Shown: positions 35,501 to 44,283, counted from the first letter of the stretch. The stretch is DNA of 64,000 bases from JBPEWY01 sp965224095 (GCA_965224095.1 OZ245039.1:620001-684000); one strand, 5' to 3'. The notes: a model not told the origin generated them from the sequence alone. A program made the numbers and translations.

Positions 35501-38500
35501 ACAGCCTCATAAGATCTGCGACGGACATTTTTAATCCTTTTGCCAAATGCGAATATCTAAATAATATGGAGAGTGTATCTAATGTTAAAGTACCACTTGT
35601 TAGCCCTTCCAGGTGATTATACGCTTCTCTGGAAATGGATAAAGCGGACAGAATTTGCGGAATAGGCGAATATCCGGTAACGGGGTCGGTATCGAGTGGA
35701 ACAGATCCATCCATAGAAGCTATTTCAAACGGAGAACTTCCCGGATTAGCCACATCGGTGGGGTTAGCCAGTATTCTGTTTAAAAAGAATTTTTCATAGG
35801 GAGAAGGAAGTTCTATACGAAGCTGTTCCGGTTCTGTAGGAGGTTTTTTTACCGGGATAGGGCCATAAAAAGCCAGTAGGACCTCCAGGGGTTGGTTTAA
35901 TTTTTTTTGAAGCAGGTGAAACCCTTTCAAATGAATTAACGTTTCCGCATTAATTTTCTTCTTTCCTATTTCGTTGTTATCGATGAGCAGCCCCAACTCC
36001 CACATAGTCCAGGGCGTTTTTCTCCACAATCGAATAAAACGATGTATCAAATCGAATCGTTCTCTGGTAAGGTTCTCAAGAGTTTGCAAGGAAAGGTCGC
36101 AGGTTGTAGCCGGCCTGTGGATTTCCATGGGTGATGTACCGGAACCATTTACGAAACCAACACTTAAAAGTTTTAATAGCTCATTATAGGTTAGTTTTGA
36201 TCGGTTTAAAAATGTTTCCACTGATAAAGAGGTAACCGACGTATCCAAATTCCAATAATTATCCAGTAAAATATTGGTTGGAGCGGCTGTTGTTACGATA
36301 TTTACCTCATGCCGGGACATTTCAAAATATTCGGCAGCAATTTCAGTCGCTGTAGGTATAAGATTATTCGGATCTGAAATATTCTGGAATTTTTCCATTA
36401 ATTCCCATCGCGGAATCCCGAAATGTTCCAGGTTTAACCGGATTTCTTTATGCCATAAATGAAAAGATTCGTTTACAGGAAAATTAGCGGTTGCCAGGGT
36501 TTCATAGGCATGCGGCCTTATATACTGAGGTATTGCCTGTAAACTATCGGTATCTAATGTAGTTTGATACTCAAAATCGGGTTGTTGCGGATCAATATGG
36601 TTTTCCAGAATCTCACATACCAAATCGATAAAAGGCATCGGGGTATGTGTATTGGTACAATTGAGTTTTATTTTACCAAGGTCGGGACGTCGATCGAGTA
36701 AAACCTCCTGTACTTTTTTAGGTTTACTATTAGCTCCGATAACCAAAGAATTGTGTTTATCCAGAAAATTAAGTATGTCTGTAAAATACGCTGCAGGCCC
36801 GTATAAGGATTGACAATGCTTGCAATCACAGCTATCCATACTTCCAAAAAGAACCTCCAAATCGGGAATTTCTCCAATAAGATCCTGTATTTCTTTACTA
36901 TCCGGTTTTAAATGCCTGATAGCTTTGGGTATATCCTTATTGAACTCATATCGAAATTCGGAAAACCTGGCCAGTACCTGAGCATATCTCAATTGAGCAT
37001 TTTCAAAAATACGATTTGCCTTTCCCCGTACAATGCCGTGCTCTGAAAGTGTTTCGATGAGTCGGTTTTTCCCCATGCGATACATCTGATGCGCACTGTG
37101 TATAGATTCAGCCATCAATGCAGCCGTAGAGTCAGAATCCACCGCATTTTTATAAACACGCTGCACTATTTTCAGTTCTTTTTTCAATGTATCATCGGCA
37201 TCAACAGAGTTATCTATGATATATTTATCCAGGTTGGTACGCTTAAAGTTCAGCTCCTGGTGTTCATCTGCAAATGCCTCTATCTCATCTATTTTGGTCA
37301 ATGCATGATTCCCTTTCTGCTTTATTCTGGCCACTGCCGAAATTGTAGGGTATAAACGGGAGGCATTCCTCTCTATGGCAATGGCATAATTTTTTATTTT
37401 ATCCTCCTGGTTATCACCGGGGATATTGGCCGGTACCTGAGAACCCGTGTTCTTTACATGCGTTACCCATTCATCTACATTGAATTTAGCTACATCGCTG
37501 GTTTTTGAAAAAGCGGTATTTGTCGAATCGGCAATCATGGTTTTTATAGAGGTAATAGCCGGAGTAAAAGATTTTGTTACTATGGCTAAATCCAGGGTAG
37601 ATTTCAAATCTTCCAAATCGTTCGCGCTGATACTCTCGGCTTCCAGCGCTTCCCAGAAGGCGCTTCCCGTACCGTTATGTGTTATAAAGGCCTCCGAAAT
37701 CAAAGCGTATTGATCTTCATTTACGGAGGTTTCATCCAATAATGCTTTTAAGGTACCATTACCCACTAGAATGGGTTTCTCCAGGGTAAATGTATTTTTA
37801 AGTGTCTTAAAAGCTTCCATGATATTTTCTTTCCCGTGCTTGACGGAAAGAGAAACCAGGTTTTCGCCGATGGCCAGGTCGATAATTTGCGAGAGAGCCT
37901 CTTCTGAACTAAACACCAATCCGGCAGCAGTATCTTCTACCAATACATTAATATTTTCCCAAAGAAGTGTAGCTTCCAGTAAGTTGCCGGGCAAACGAGG
38001 AGGAAAATTTTGTTTAACGCACGCAAAAACCACCTCGGGGGTGATTTCCGAGTGATTAATATCCTGTGAAACCAATTCGCTTAACACCATACGCATAACT
38101 GTCTGTTTGGGAACCCCGGTTTCCCTGCTTAGCAAGGTAATCTGTTTGTTTTCTTCGGTTTCTGTAATATCGGATAGCGATGCTCCTTCCAGTCCTTTGG
38201 TTAATTTAGACATCATTTCATAGTAAAAAGGTGTCCCCATGTAGGGTTCATCGGCTAGATTGAAATTAAACCATTGTATTTGGGCTACGTTGTATGCAAT
38301 TTGTTTCTCCACCAGGGTATCCTGTTCATCAAATAAGTGTATTTCCAGATGAAAGTTATTTTTAGGTTTTCCGGTGAACGGATCTAACGGAGGCGAATAG
38401 GTAAAGTCAAAAAATCCTGAAGTATGGTTCTTTTTTGTTACCAGAGGTTCAGCGGAGGTTCCATCCAGTTTTCGTTCGTATACCTTTAACACCATATTCC

Positions 38501-39536
38501 CCAAGCGGTTCAGTAATTCATCTCTCACCGATCCTTTAACTCTGTAGGTCACCGTAGTTGTTTTCTTCGCTAGCGGATTTAATCTGTCTACCGCTCGATT
38601 TAGCAGGTCTGCCGTTTTCTTATCAACATGTCCATCGGTAATAAGGCCTCGTGATTTTTGAAAATCCTGAACGGCTTTTAATGTAGTCTTTCCAAACGTT
38701 TGCGTATTATATTCTTTCAGAGCTACAGCATAACCCAGTCCTGATAATGCCTTTTGTAATTCCGCTACTTTGGTAGATACTTTATTCAATCTGAGACGTG
38801 AAGAAACGTATGTAACTTCCTGAGCCGCCGGCCTGGGCATTAGTTTAATTGAAGTCCCGCGGCTACTGGCCACACTGTTTAAACGATCCAGTGTGATGGC
38901 GTCCAGTTTTCCGGTTGCCGGAATGTTATATTTTTCCTGAAACTCTTTAATGGCATTGGTAGTGGATTGTCCCAAGCGTTTGTCCATAAGCTCCCGCTGA
39001 TCAATGGTCACATTGAGCTTCCCGATTCTATTTACAGCATTAAGCTGCTTGTGCAATTTTCCGATTTGGGTTTTTGTTGTAAATCGTTTTTTAATGGCGG
39101 CCTCTTCCAGTTTAATAACCAGTGCTTCCGTTATTCTACCCTCAGCCAGGGAAAGACCATTTTTCCGTGCAAAGTTTCGCAGAGCTCTCCGGGTGGTCGT
39201 ATCAATATGCCTGAGGTTTCTTTCCTTATTATCAACTTTATAACCAAGCCGCTCCAGGTTACTGTGAAGTTTGGTGATTCTTGTTTTGTTCCGTGCAAAA
39301 TAGGTATGCTCCAGTTCTTCATTGATTTTTTTAAGCGTATTCTTATTTAATCTGCCTGTGGTAGGAATTTTGTTCTTTTTTTGAAATGCTTTGATCGCTT
39401 CAATGGTTGTACTACCCACTTCCTTTGCAAGCAGTTCTTTTTTGTCGATGCTTAACCGTAGTTTTTTTAACGCAATATGAATATTGTTTACATCTTTCTT
39501 TGATTTTTTTGCCGCCGTTAGTTCTAATTTTTTCAT
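29562..39536 (-). CDS. Tc toxin A-component (TcA-like) with N-terminal PG-binding-like repeats
   Basis: A 3,324-residue Tc-type translocation subunit. TcA pentamers form the receptor-binding, pore-forming syringe that injects the TcC effector. Residues about 15-315 hold four PG_binding_1-like units (IEAIKAFQKKNKIPTTGRL, RALRNFARKNG, NAIKEFQEKYNIPATGKL, KAVQDFQKSRGLITDGHV). Near 895-915 is the VRP1-like SCDCKHCQSLYGPAAYFTDIL. Near 1830-1900 is the neuraminidase-like Tc segment (VQFFVQRCFLNLEQ, ENWIEPELRDDKSP). Around 2690-2900 are the hydrophobic channel hairpin and coiled coil. The TcB-binding domain (about 2940-3270; LDASYLDKNKRELEISK, LPEWLFDMDYPGHYMRRIKS) closes the protein. There is no signal peptide, as in other Tc proteins. 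It lies downstream of tcB and the tcC array with a 152-bp gap holding heptanucleotide repeats. Confidence 0.9.
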   Translation of the reverse strand: MKKLELTAAKKSKKDVNNIHIALKKLRLSIDKKELLAKEVGSTTIEAIKAFQKKNKIPTTGRLNKNTLKKINEELEHTYFARNKTRITKLHSNLERLGYKVDNKERNLRHIDTTTRRALRNFARKNGLSLAEGRITEALVIKLEEAAIKKRFTTKTQIGKLHKQLNAVNRIGKLNVTIDQRELMDKRLGQSTTNAIKEFQEKYNIPATGKLDAITLDRLNSVASSRGTSIKLMPRPAAQEVTYVSSRLRLNKVSTKVAELQKALSGLGYAVALKEYNTQTFGKTTLKAVQDFQKSRGLITDGHVDKKTADLLNRAVDRLNPLAKKTTTVTYRVKGSVRDELLNRLGNMVLKVYERKLDGTSAEPLVTKKNHTSGFFDFTYSPPLDPFTGKPKNNFHLEIHLFDEQDTLVEKQIAYNVAQIQWFNFNLADEPYMGTPFYYEMMSKLTKGLEGASLSDITETEENKQITLLSRETGVPKQTVMRMVLSELVSQDINHSEITPEVVFACVKQNFPPRLPGNLLEATLLWENINVLVEDTAAGLVFSSEEALSQIIDLAIGENLVSLSVKHGKENIMEAFKTLKNTFTLEKPILVGNGTLKALLDETSVNEDQYALISEAFITHNGTGSAFWEALEAESISANDLEDLKSTLDLAIVTKSFTPAITSIKTMIADSTNTAFSKTSDVAKFNVDEWVTHVKNTGSQVPANIPGDNQEDKIKNYAIAIERNASRLYPTISAVARIKQKGNHALTKIDEIEAFADEHQELNFKRTNLDKYIIDNSVDADDTLKKELKIVQRVYKNAVDSDSTAALMAESIHSAHQMYRMGKNRLIETLSEHGIVRGKANRIFENAQLRYAQVLARFSEFRYEFNKDIPKAIRHLKPDSKEIQDLIGEIPDLEVLFGSMDSCDCKHCQSLYGPAAYFTDILNFLDKHNSLVIGANSKPKKVQEVLLDRRPDLGKIKLNCTNTHTPMPFIDLVCEILENHIDPQQPDFEYQTTLDTDSLQAIPQYIRPHAYETLATANFPVNESFHLWHKEIRLNLEHFGIPRWELMEKFQNISDPNNLIPTATEIAAEYFEMSRHEVNIVTTAAPTNILLDNYWNLDTSVTSLSVETFLNRSKLTYNELLKLLSVGFVNGSGTSPMEIHRPATTCDLSLQTLENLTRERFDLIHRFIRLWRKTPWTMWELGLLIDNNEIGKKKINAETLIHLKGFHLLQKKLNQPLEVLLAFYGPIPVKKPPTEPEQLRIELPSPYEKFFLNRILANPTDVANPGSSPFEIASMDGSVPLDTDPVTGYSPIPQILSALSISREAYNHLEGLTSGTLTLDTLSILFRYSHLAKGLKMSVADLMRLLNVMGGINPFQSIEITWQFIKQLELVKESDFDFRELEYILTFNNDATIGLREETLIQYLEALRGIVERNRELIALLKLSDTQRTTITAFNTTSLTGVTRANALTAITGLKTTLTDVSDRFIQADFGVESLNYILAFEDSEAFSVVTLSEMIQLLQDQVTDLYNNGEKNTIGFIADAFGLGVEETGMILSNLNVPDESDTLIDVLTDEGLISRDTEGAYTEISEANFEHHFASIRFIHKITVLNNKISLSAKEWDWFMKHHTGIKSLDFNSIPGKSTMADASYTELMNLYRWYRFSRNYPEPEDISLPKILELASDSGSSKSEIIKSLAALTQWEEQDIIDLDAGFGLQHTATVLDYTKVETYLQLEAAIKIIKIIGSDVSAFFSWVLRDDLTLQKDIAEQTRYAIKSKYTYENWLDKITPIQNELRVAKRSALVAYHLDHSQRTQPAKVTVNGKRILNPLFWKDAGAMYKYFLIDVEMGPDQLTSRLKQAISSVQFFVQRCFLNLEQLFVQVGQEEKEDVSSDHSWRQWRWMKTYRIWEANRKVFFYPENWIEPELRDDKSPFFKELEEELMQGEMTHENAETAFLNYLHKVDEVANLTVCGLYHEYEDLNNDNELYEINKVHVLAKTKEDPSKYFYRRYDMNYNSWSAWEKIDVEITGDHAVPVVYNRKLHIFWLNFVEKPQKVRKNPAAKASNGPTDAPEPQKMLEIQLGWTVKKHNGWTPKSISKLKLIHPWERPTFSYHLKPFYKSFSNELWLDLYITTSEEFNNRRFYDPYWTFHEQDNAKDLKAKKFRKVTRVDYNETFSPWHSSSFIFDGKVKDVKMNALSGKYRLISLNEPTGMPLADTDSVTYVRTNFGEEGRQISKFGTFDEGPKLKLPTGLHYHNNHLRNNKRWNVDNDVYTLEGKKEVILLGGANKPFELIIDHQDIPFDTLNTNHPFFYQDPKRSLFIRPEWIKHFDEYGNTLPSTREYNISAFYHPYTTLFIRELNRSGIDGLLNRKIQVSPQIFPPKNTFSFQGDYAPNNTKVIVDENSRKDVVDFSFGGAYSIYNWELFFHAPMLIANRLTQNQRFEEAMRWYHYIFDPTNVESKKTPQRFWITKPFFKHNADDYFKQRIDTILNSEDDEYSDQIRDWKNNPFKPHLIARYRPVAYQKNVVMKYLDNLISWGDQLFRRDTLESINEAALLYMLAHDILGDRPEKIPNVEHEDLAFDEIEEMGPLSNPIVGVAIEDTVFPIKFVGTPGGTVPLPDLTTLYFGIPGNDFILKYWDTVEDRMFKIRNSMNIDGVKRSLALFAPPIDPALLVKAAASGVDLSTVLNDITTGTPHYRFRVMLQKAVEFCSDVKQLGDKLLSALEKRDAEALSLLRSEHEIQLLKGVKLIKEQQIDEAVETLGGLEQSKKLAEIKEEYYDSREYMNTEETISFVLNTASTVLDAAIAAGYVLSGGLKLIPDFIVGGSGFGGTPTANAKTGGKSFGDSAEDLVKTVSSIANALQKAAGLASTQGSYQRRMDDWKHQKNLASTEIEQIQFQINAAMIRQAIAERDLENQKDQIVNAEAVYDYMKSKYTNEQLYNWMVSQIATTYFQSYQLAYEMAKKAEKCYQHELGIENTSFIQFGYWDSLKKGLLSGDKLLQDLRRLDASYLDKNKRELEISKHISMAQIAPLSLMNLKHSGKCVLTLPEWLFDMDYPGHYMRRIKSISVSIPCVVGPYTSINCTMSLTKHEMRISPLLSGGQYEKQDADDDRFRTKYGAVSSVATSNGQKDSGVFELNFNDERYLPFEWTGLDSEWLINMPMENNHFDFSTISDVIIHINYTAREGGENLATAAKTHLDEMLAENAFRLFSLKQEFPNNWHTMLFPPEGQEQEFSVRLKAEHYPYFIRTRLHSMTIKKIYWYIETEATGDFMLATDIMDGNFDSATGQAVSASATLENIHELELDTSIASPPPTGVMRFKLGKPGTSDFESLDKDDVKNVFLIVELKE

Positions 39537-39600
39537 GGTCTTATTATTTTAGTTACGGCCTGGGGAGGGTTCTAATTTCTGATTTATAATTTCTAATTGC

Positions 39601-39635
39601 TGATTTCTGATTTCTGATTTCTGATTTCTGATTTC
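39601..39635. repeat. Heptanucleotide tandem repeat upstream of tcA
   Basis: Five perfect copies of TGATTTC run from 39601 to 39635, with degenerate copies (TAATTTC, TAATTGC) on the tcA side back to about 39572. On the tcA strand they lie 65-99 bp upstream of its ATG, between the tcC-1 stop and tcA. The number of copies could vary by slippage and change promoter spacing or mRNA 5' structure. I see no consensus promoter next to it. Confidence 0.8.
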
Positions 39636-39688
39636 TAAATTTTAAAACGATTTTGGTTAATATGCTGTTCAAATTTTGCCTAAGCTAT

Positions 39689-42022
39689 TTAGTTAGCTCC
39701 TATCTCATCGAGAAAATTTTGCATTAACCGATCGTAATGATTGCGTAAAAATTCTCGGGCCCGGGAGTCCCATCTGTTGTTCTGGGAATAGAAAAGAATT
39801 CTATCGTACTCAACTTGCCGATCTGTCTGAAAAATGCTTCTTACGGTTGCTCTCCAGGAATTTCTGGGAGGCCAGGGAATATAACGCGTTCTTCTTCCAA
39901 ATCCGGGAATTTCACTACGTATTCTATTTACCCAGTCTACTACATCTCCCCGGGGGTTACCACTACGAGAATAATTATCCTGATAACCTCCTCCTACATT
40001 GGTGTGTCTAGCCTCGTGGAGAAATTGCATTCCCCAACCAAATGTTCGTGCATCTATTCCTCTTAAGGAACCGAGACTGGCATCACGTAAGGCATTAATA
40101 GCCTGTACCGTTCGGGTTCTTTCCAGTCGGATGCTATTACCCCTGGCATATGAACCCCGAAATCCCCTACTGTTCCAGTGCTGATCATCATGTACCATAT
40201 GTTCAATGGATACGGTAATAACGTCTTCACTATTTATAATAGATCTTAAAAACTCACGAGCTGTTTGACTTCCTCCTCCCTGAGCTACATTTTCTGCGCT
40301 TACGGGTTCTCCATTTTCATCATATACAATTTCCAAACGATGTGTTTGTTCATTAATTCTTAAATCTATTCCTGTTACATACTCAAGATCGTTTACAATA
40401 TTTTGCACCTCTCGGCCCATGTCGTTTTCTATAGCCTCGGAGAAATCAACTTCATAACCGGTATCATCGGTGAATTTAACAGGGTTATTCTCAAAACCTA
40501 TGTACAAGGATAAATTATGGACTTGCTCCCGTATTTGATCATTGTTAGTATTTGTTTTATCTCCTTTATAACTATCTGTTATATTTTTACTTGTCAAATA
40601 AATAGGATCCGGATTCAGCCATCTGGCCAGCCACGGGAGGTAATACCGTGCACTGTGGTAACTCAATCCACTCTCCTCATCTCGCTCCATCCCCGTATAG
40701 CGGTAACGCTTCGAGGCCGATCTGATCCCTGCATGCTGCGCCTGATAACTCGTCGTGCCATAAGCATAATACTCCTCATACGAAATTATTCTACCTCCAG
40801 CATCCAACTCCAAACTCGACGAGCCCAAATGGTTCCCGTATTGATAGCGCAATAACTCCGTGGCACTACTGTCACTCGGATGGTCGATCGTCTTGTGTTC
40901 CACCAGCGCTATACGACTTGTATCATCTACCACATGATAACTCTCGCGTTCCATTCGTACACTACCCGTGGACGTATACTCCCGATACACCTCCAGGTTC
41001 CCGTAATAGATCCGTTCCTTGCCTATCTTCTCGCCATCGGTCAATACCTTCCTTGTTCGAACTCCTTCTATACTGTACCAGTAATGCGAGGTGCCTCCCG
41101 GAAGCTCCACATACTCCAAACGATCCATACTACTCCAACTCACACGATAGCTACCCTCCTGTAAACCAGCCATGTTCCCATGCACATCATAGCTATAGTT
41201 CGACACCAGGCCGCCTGATTCACTCCTGAGCAGTTGATTGTTCTTCTTCGTTCCTGCAGGTATTCCCAATACATCTCGGTCCGCCTCATTGTTATTGTAC
41301 CTAAATACACGGCTCCAGCGATGTGTCATACTGCCCAAACCTCCTATATGGCGTAGTAACAACATATTACCTACGCCATCATAACTATAATGCTGACGAT
41401 AGCCCTGTAACGCATTGCCATCGCCAGGGTGTGGTAAATTAACCCGGAATTCATCCCCCTGACTATCCGGGGTATTTGCATGTACACCCAACTGACCGAT
41501 GTGTTCTCTGCCCGTGGCGTAGATCAACCGGTATAAACTGTCATACTCATAATCATTCGAGGCAGATACCTCCTGGTTGTTGAAGTACAAAGTGTCTTCC
41601 GAAGCATTGTGTATCTCACTGATATTTCCTACTGCATCATAACTGTAATGAAAGTCCTGTAGCTTACCCGGACTACCGCGGGTGATTAAAGATAACATTC
41701 GAAAGGTCGCTCTATCATACCTATAGCGTGTCTCACTTCCATTGCCATAGCTTATCAAGGTACGCTGACCCTGTTCATTATAGCTAATCTCCCTTACATA
41801 GTCTTCCATACCTGTGCCCGAGGCATCTGCACGTACCGCATTTAACAGGCCCGATTCGTTATAACCATACAGCACCCGGCTCATTGCCATACCACTTCTA
41901 CCCGTTACCTCCGATACCGAACGATTCAAAGCATCATATGCCTGTAAATGCACATACTGCTCCCCTTCAAGGGAAAGTCCTGCAGACCAGTCCGGTATCT
42001 TGTATGTCTCTGAATTGAACAT
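39689..42022 (-). CDS. TcC cassette 1: RHS core plus HExxH metallopeptidase-like payload
   Basis: A 777-residue Tc C-component. Residues 1-474 are the RHS core shared by all four cassettes (YD repeats such as YSYDAVGNISE and YQYGNHLGSSSLELD; core end DEESGLSYHSARYYLPWLARWLNPDPI). RHS cores form a shell and cut themselves near the DPxG-type boundary, freeing the C-terminal effector. The payload, about 303 residues, carries LHEARHTNVGGG (669-680), an HExxH zinc site with a following Gly-rich turn. This resembles NleD/M91-type and other effector zincins. The linker after the core differs from the other copies. Host cytosolic protein cleavage is the likely activity; the target is unknown. It starts 3 bp after the cassette 2 payload stop. 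Confidence 0.85.
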   Translation of the reverse strand: MFNSETYKIPDWSAGLSLEGEQYVHLQAYDALNRSVSEVTGRSGMAMSRVLYGYNESGLLNAVRADASGTGMEDYVREISYNEQGQRTLISYGNGSETRYRYDRATFRMLSLITRGSPGKLQDFHYSYDAVGNISEIHNASEDTLYFNNQEVSASNDYEYDSLYRLIYATGREHIGQLGVHANTPDSQGDEFRVNLPHPGDGNALQGYRQHYSYDGVGNMLLLRHIGGLGSMTHRWSRVFRYNNNEADRDVLGIPAGTKKNNQLLRSESGGLVSNYSYDVHGNMAGLQEGSYRVSWSSMDRLEYVELPGGTSHYWYSIEGVRTRKVLTDGEKIGKERIYYGNLEVYREYTSTGSVRMERESYHVVDDTSRIALVEHKTIDHPSDSSATELLRYQYGNHLGSSSLELDAGGRIISYEEYYAYGTTSYQAQHAGIRSASKRYRYTGMERDEESGLSYHSARYYLPWLARWLNPDPIYLTSKNITDSYKGDKTNTNNDQIREQVHNLSLYIGFENNPVKFTDDTGYEVDFSEAIENDMGREVQNIVNDLEYVTGIDLRINEQTHRLEIVYDENGEPVSAENVAQGGGSQTAREFLRSIINSEDVITVSIEHMVHDDQHWNSRGFRGSYARGNSIRLERTRTVQAINALRDASLGSLRGIDARTFGWGMQFLHEARHTNVGGGYQDNYSRSGNPRGDVVDWVNRIRSEIPGFGRRTRYIPWPPRNSWRATVRSIFQTDRQVEYDRILFYSQNNRWDSRAREFLRNHYDRLMQNFLDEIGAN
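40601..42022 (-). repeat. TcC core repeat copy 1 (1,422 bp)
   Basis: One of four near-identical direct repeats, each exactly 1,422 bp (474 codons) from the ATG to the ATT codon of the NPDPI boundary. Copy-specific residues are K8, L26 and S461-region (YHSARY). Variant bases relevant to recombination here: G at 41838, C at 41116, T at 41054, G at 41021. Confidence 0.95.
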
Positions 42023-42025
42023 ATT

Positions 42026-44268
42026 TTATTTACTTTTTTTCTTTTTCCTTTTTGATGGCTTTATACCCATCCATTTACTTATGTTTTTTACAAGCTTTTT
42101 TTTCTGTTTCCCGGTAAAATCTCTGGAATCAAATTTATCAGGCGACGAAAGGTCTAATGTAGTATCCATAATTAAAGGGGGCGAACTAGTGGCAACTTCT
42201 TTTCCCTTCTTTTTTGTGTGTTTTAGTCCAAATCCATGACCAAGTTCATGAAGAGAAAGCTCTGCAATGGCCTTACCCATATTTTCCTTACCCTTCTTTA
42301 GTTGTTCATCCGTTTGTCCGGGATATCTACTTGCTAAATCCGCTATATTTGTGCTAACGGGAACTAAAATTAATCCAGGGCCTTTATCATTAGAATCTTT
42401 AACATTTAATCCGTGTCCCGATTTCATATTGGCTTCTATCTCATTCACAAGTTTAGCAGAGGGAGATTTTATACCGTGTTTTTTGAGTAGTTTTTTAATT
42501 CTTTCTTTTCCTATGCTCTGCTCTACGAGATAAACTTGAATTTCCCCGGGCTTTAACTTATCCTTTTTTAACATTTTAAAATCTACTTCAACGTCCATCT
42601 TTTTGTCAAGAAATTTTAACTTCTTCTCTATGGTTGCTTTAACCGCTTTTTTCGCTTCCTCGCCATAGCCCCTAAATCCTAAAGAATCCACCTGTTTACT
42701 GATGTGAATTTTGAGTTTTGGTTTGGCGGGTTTAGCCGTTTTTTTGGTATCCTCTTCGGTTTCATTCGATTCCTCCCCGGCTTTGTCGTTATGTTTAACA
42801 GGGTATTTTTTGCGTACTGATAAACATTCACCCCATCTCCTATTCCAATAGGATCCGGATTCAGCCATCTGGCCAGCCACGGGAGGTAATACCGTGCATT
42901 GTGGTAACTCAATCCACTCTCCTCATCTCGCTCCATCCCCGTATAGCGGTAACGCTTCGAGGCCGATCTGATCCCTGCATGCTGCGCCTGATAACTCGTC
43001 GTACCATAAGCATAATACTCCTCATAAGAAATTATTCTACCTCCAGCATCCAACTCCAAACTCGACGAGCCCAAATGGTTCCCGTATTGATAGCGCAATA
43101 ACTCCGTGGCACTACTGTCACTCGGATGGTCGATCGTCTTGTGTTCCACCAACGCTATACGACTTGTATCAGCTACCACATGATAACTCTCGCGTTCCAT
43201 TCGTACACTACCCGTGGACGTATACTCCCGATACACCTCCAGGTTCCCGTAATAGATCCGTTCCTTTCCTATCTTCTCGCCATCGGTCAATACCTTCCTT
43301 GTTCGAACTCCTTCTATACTGTACCAGTAATGCGAGGTGCCTCCCGGAAGCTCCACATACTTCAAACGATCCATACTACTCCAACTCACACGATAGCTAC
43401 CCTCCTGTAAACCAGCCATGTTCCCATGCACATCATAGCTATAGTTCGACACCAGGCCGCCTGATTCACTCCTGAGCAGTTGATTGTTCTTCTTCGTTCC
43501 TGCAGGTATTCCCAATACATCTCGGTCCGCCTCATTGTTATTGTACCTAAATACACGGCTCCAGCGATGTGTCATACTGCCCAAACCTCCTATATGGCGT
43601 AGTAACAACATATTACCTACGCCATCATAACTATAATGCTGACGATAGCCCTGTAACGCATTGCCATCGCCAGGGTGTGGTAAATTAACCCGGAATTCAT
43701 CCCCCTGACTATCCGGGGTATTTGCATGTACACCCAACTGACCGATGTGTTCTCTGCCCGTGGCGTAGATCAACCGGTATAAACTGTCATACTCATAATC
43801 ATTCGAGGCAGATACCTCCTGGTTGTTGAAGTACAAAGTGTCTTCCGAAGCATTGTGTATCTCACTGATATTTCCTACTGCATCATAACTGTAATGAAAG
43901 TCCTGTAGCTTACCCGGACTACCGCGGGTGATTAAAGATAACATTCGAAAGGTCGCTCTATCATACCTATAGCGTGTCTCACTTCCATTGCCATAGCTTA
44001 TCAAGGTACGCTGACCCTGTTCATTATAGCTAATCTCCCTTACATAGTCTTCCATACCTGTGCCCGAGGCATCTGCACGTACCACATTTAACAGGCCCGA
44101 TTCGTTATATCCATACAATACCCGGCTCATTGCCATACCACTTCTACCCGTTACCTCCGATACCGAACGATTCAAAGCATCATACGCCTGTACATGCACA
44201 TACTGCTCCCCTTCAAGGGAAAGTCCCGCAGACCAGTCAGGTATCCTGTATGTCTCTGAATTGAACAT
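42026..44268 (-). CDS. TcC cassette 2: RHS core plus metzincin payload, -1 frameshift
   Basis: The core frame opens at 44268 and, read straight through, stops at 42679 after 529 residues, the last ~45 being out of register. A -1 shift on the A6 tract (42806-42811 on this strand) joins the core linker VYQYAK to KYPVKHNDKAGEES and gives a 747-residue protein ending at 42026, close to its siblings' 766-801. The payload has HELGHGFGLKH (42218-42250), the full HExxHxxGxxH metzincin zinc motif, and LIMD as candidate Met-turn. It is Lys-rich and starts with a charged linker. Either the gene is frameshift-inactivated (or phase-variable), or expression uses programmed -1 frameshifting. Core residue 382 region reads VVADTSRI where the other copies have VVDDTSRI. 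Confidence 0.75.
42806..42812 (-). other. Slippery A6 tract at core-payload junction
   Basis: On the coding strand the sequence is GC-A-AAA-AAT-AC. The heptamer A_AAA_AAT fits the X_XXY_YYZ pattern of -1 ribosomal slippage, and slipping there reads directly into the metzincin frame. A loss of one A from an A7 tract would give the same picture. I see no strong stimulatory stem-loop immediately downstream. Confidence 0.6.
42847..44268 (-). repeat. TcC core repeat copy 2 (1,422 bp)
   Basis: Second core copy, same length with no indel. Variant bases: A at 44084, T at 43362, T at 43300, T at 43267. Unique changes include VVADTSRI and a synonymous change at GTACCATAAGC. Confidence 0.95.
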
Positions 44269-44283
44269 ATTTTTTAGTGTTTC

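Noticed and set aside
39601..39635. CRISPR-like array
   Set aside because: The 7-bp units abut without spacers, so this is a simple sequence repeat.
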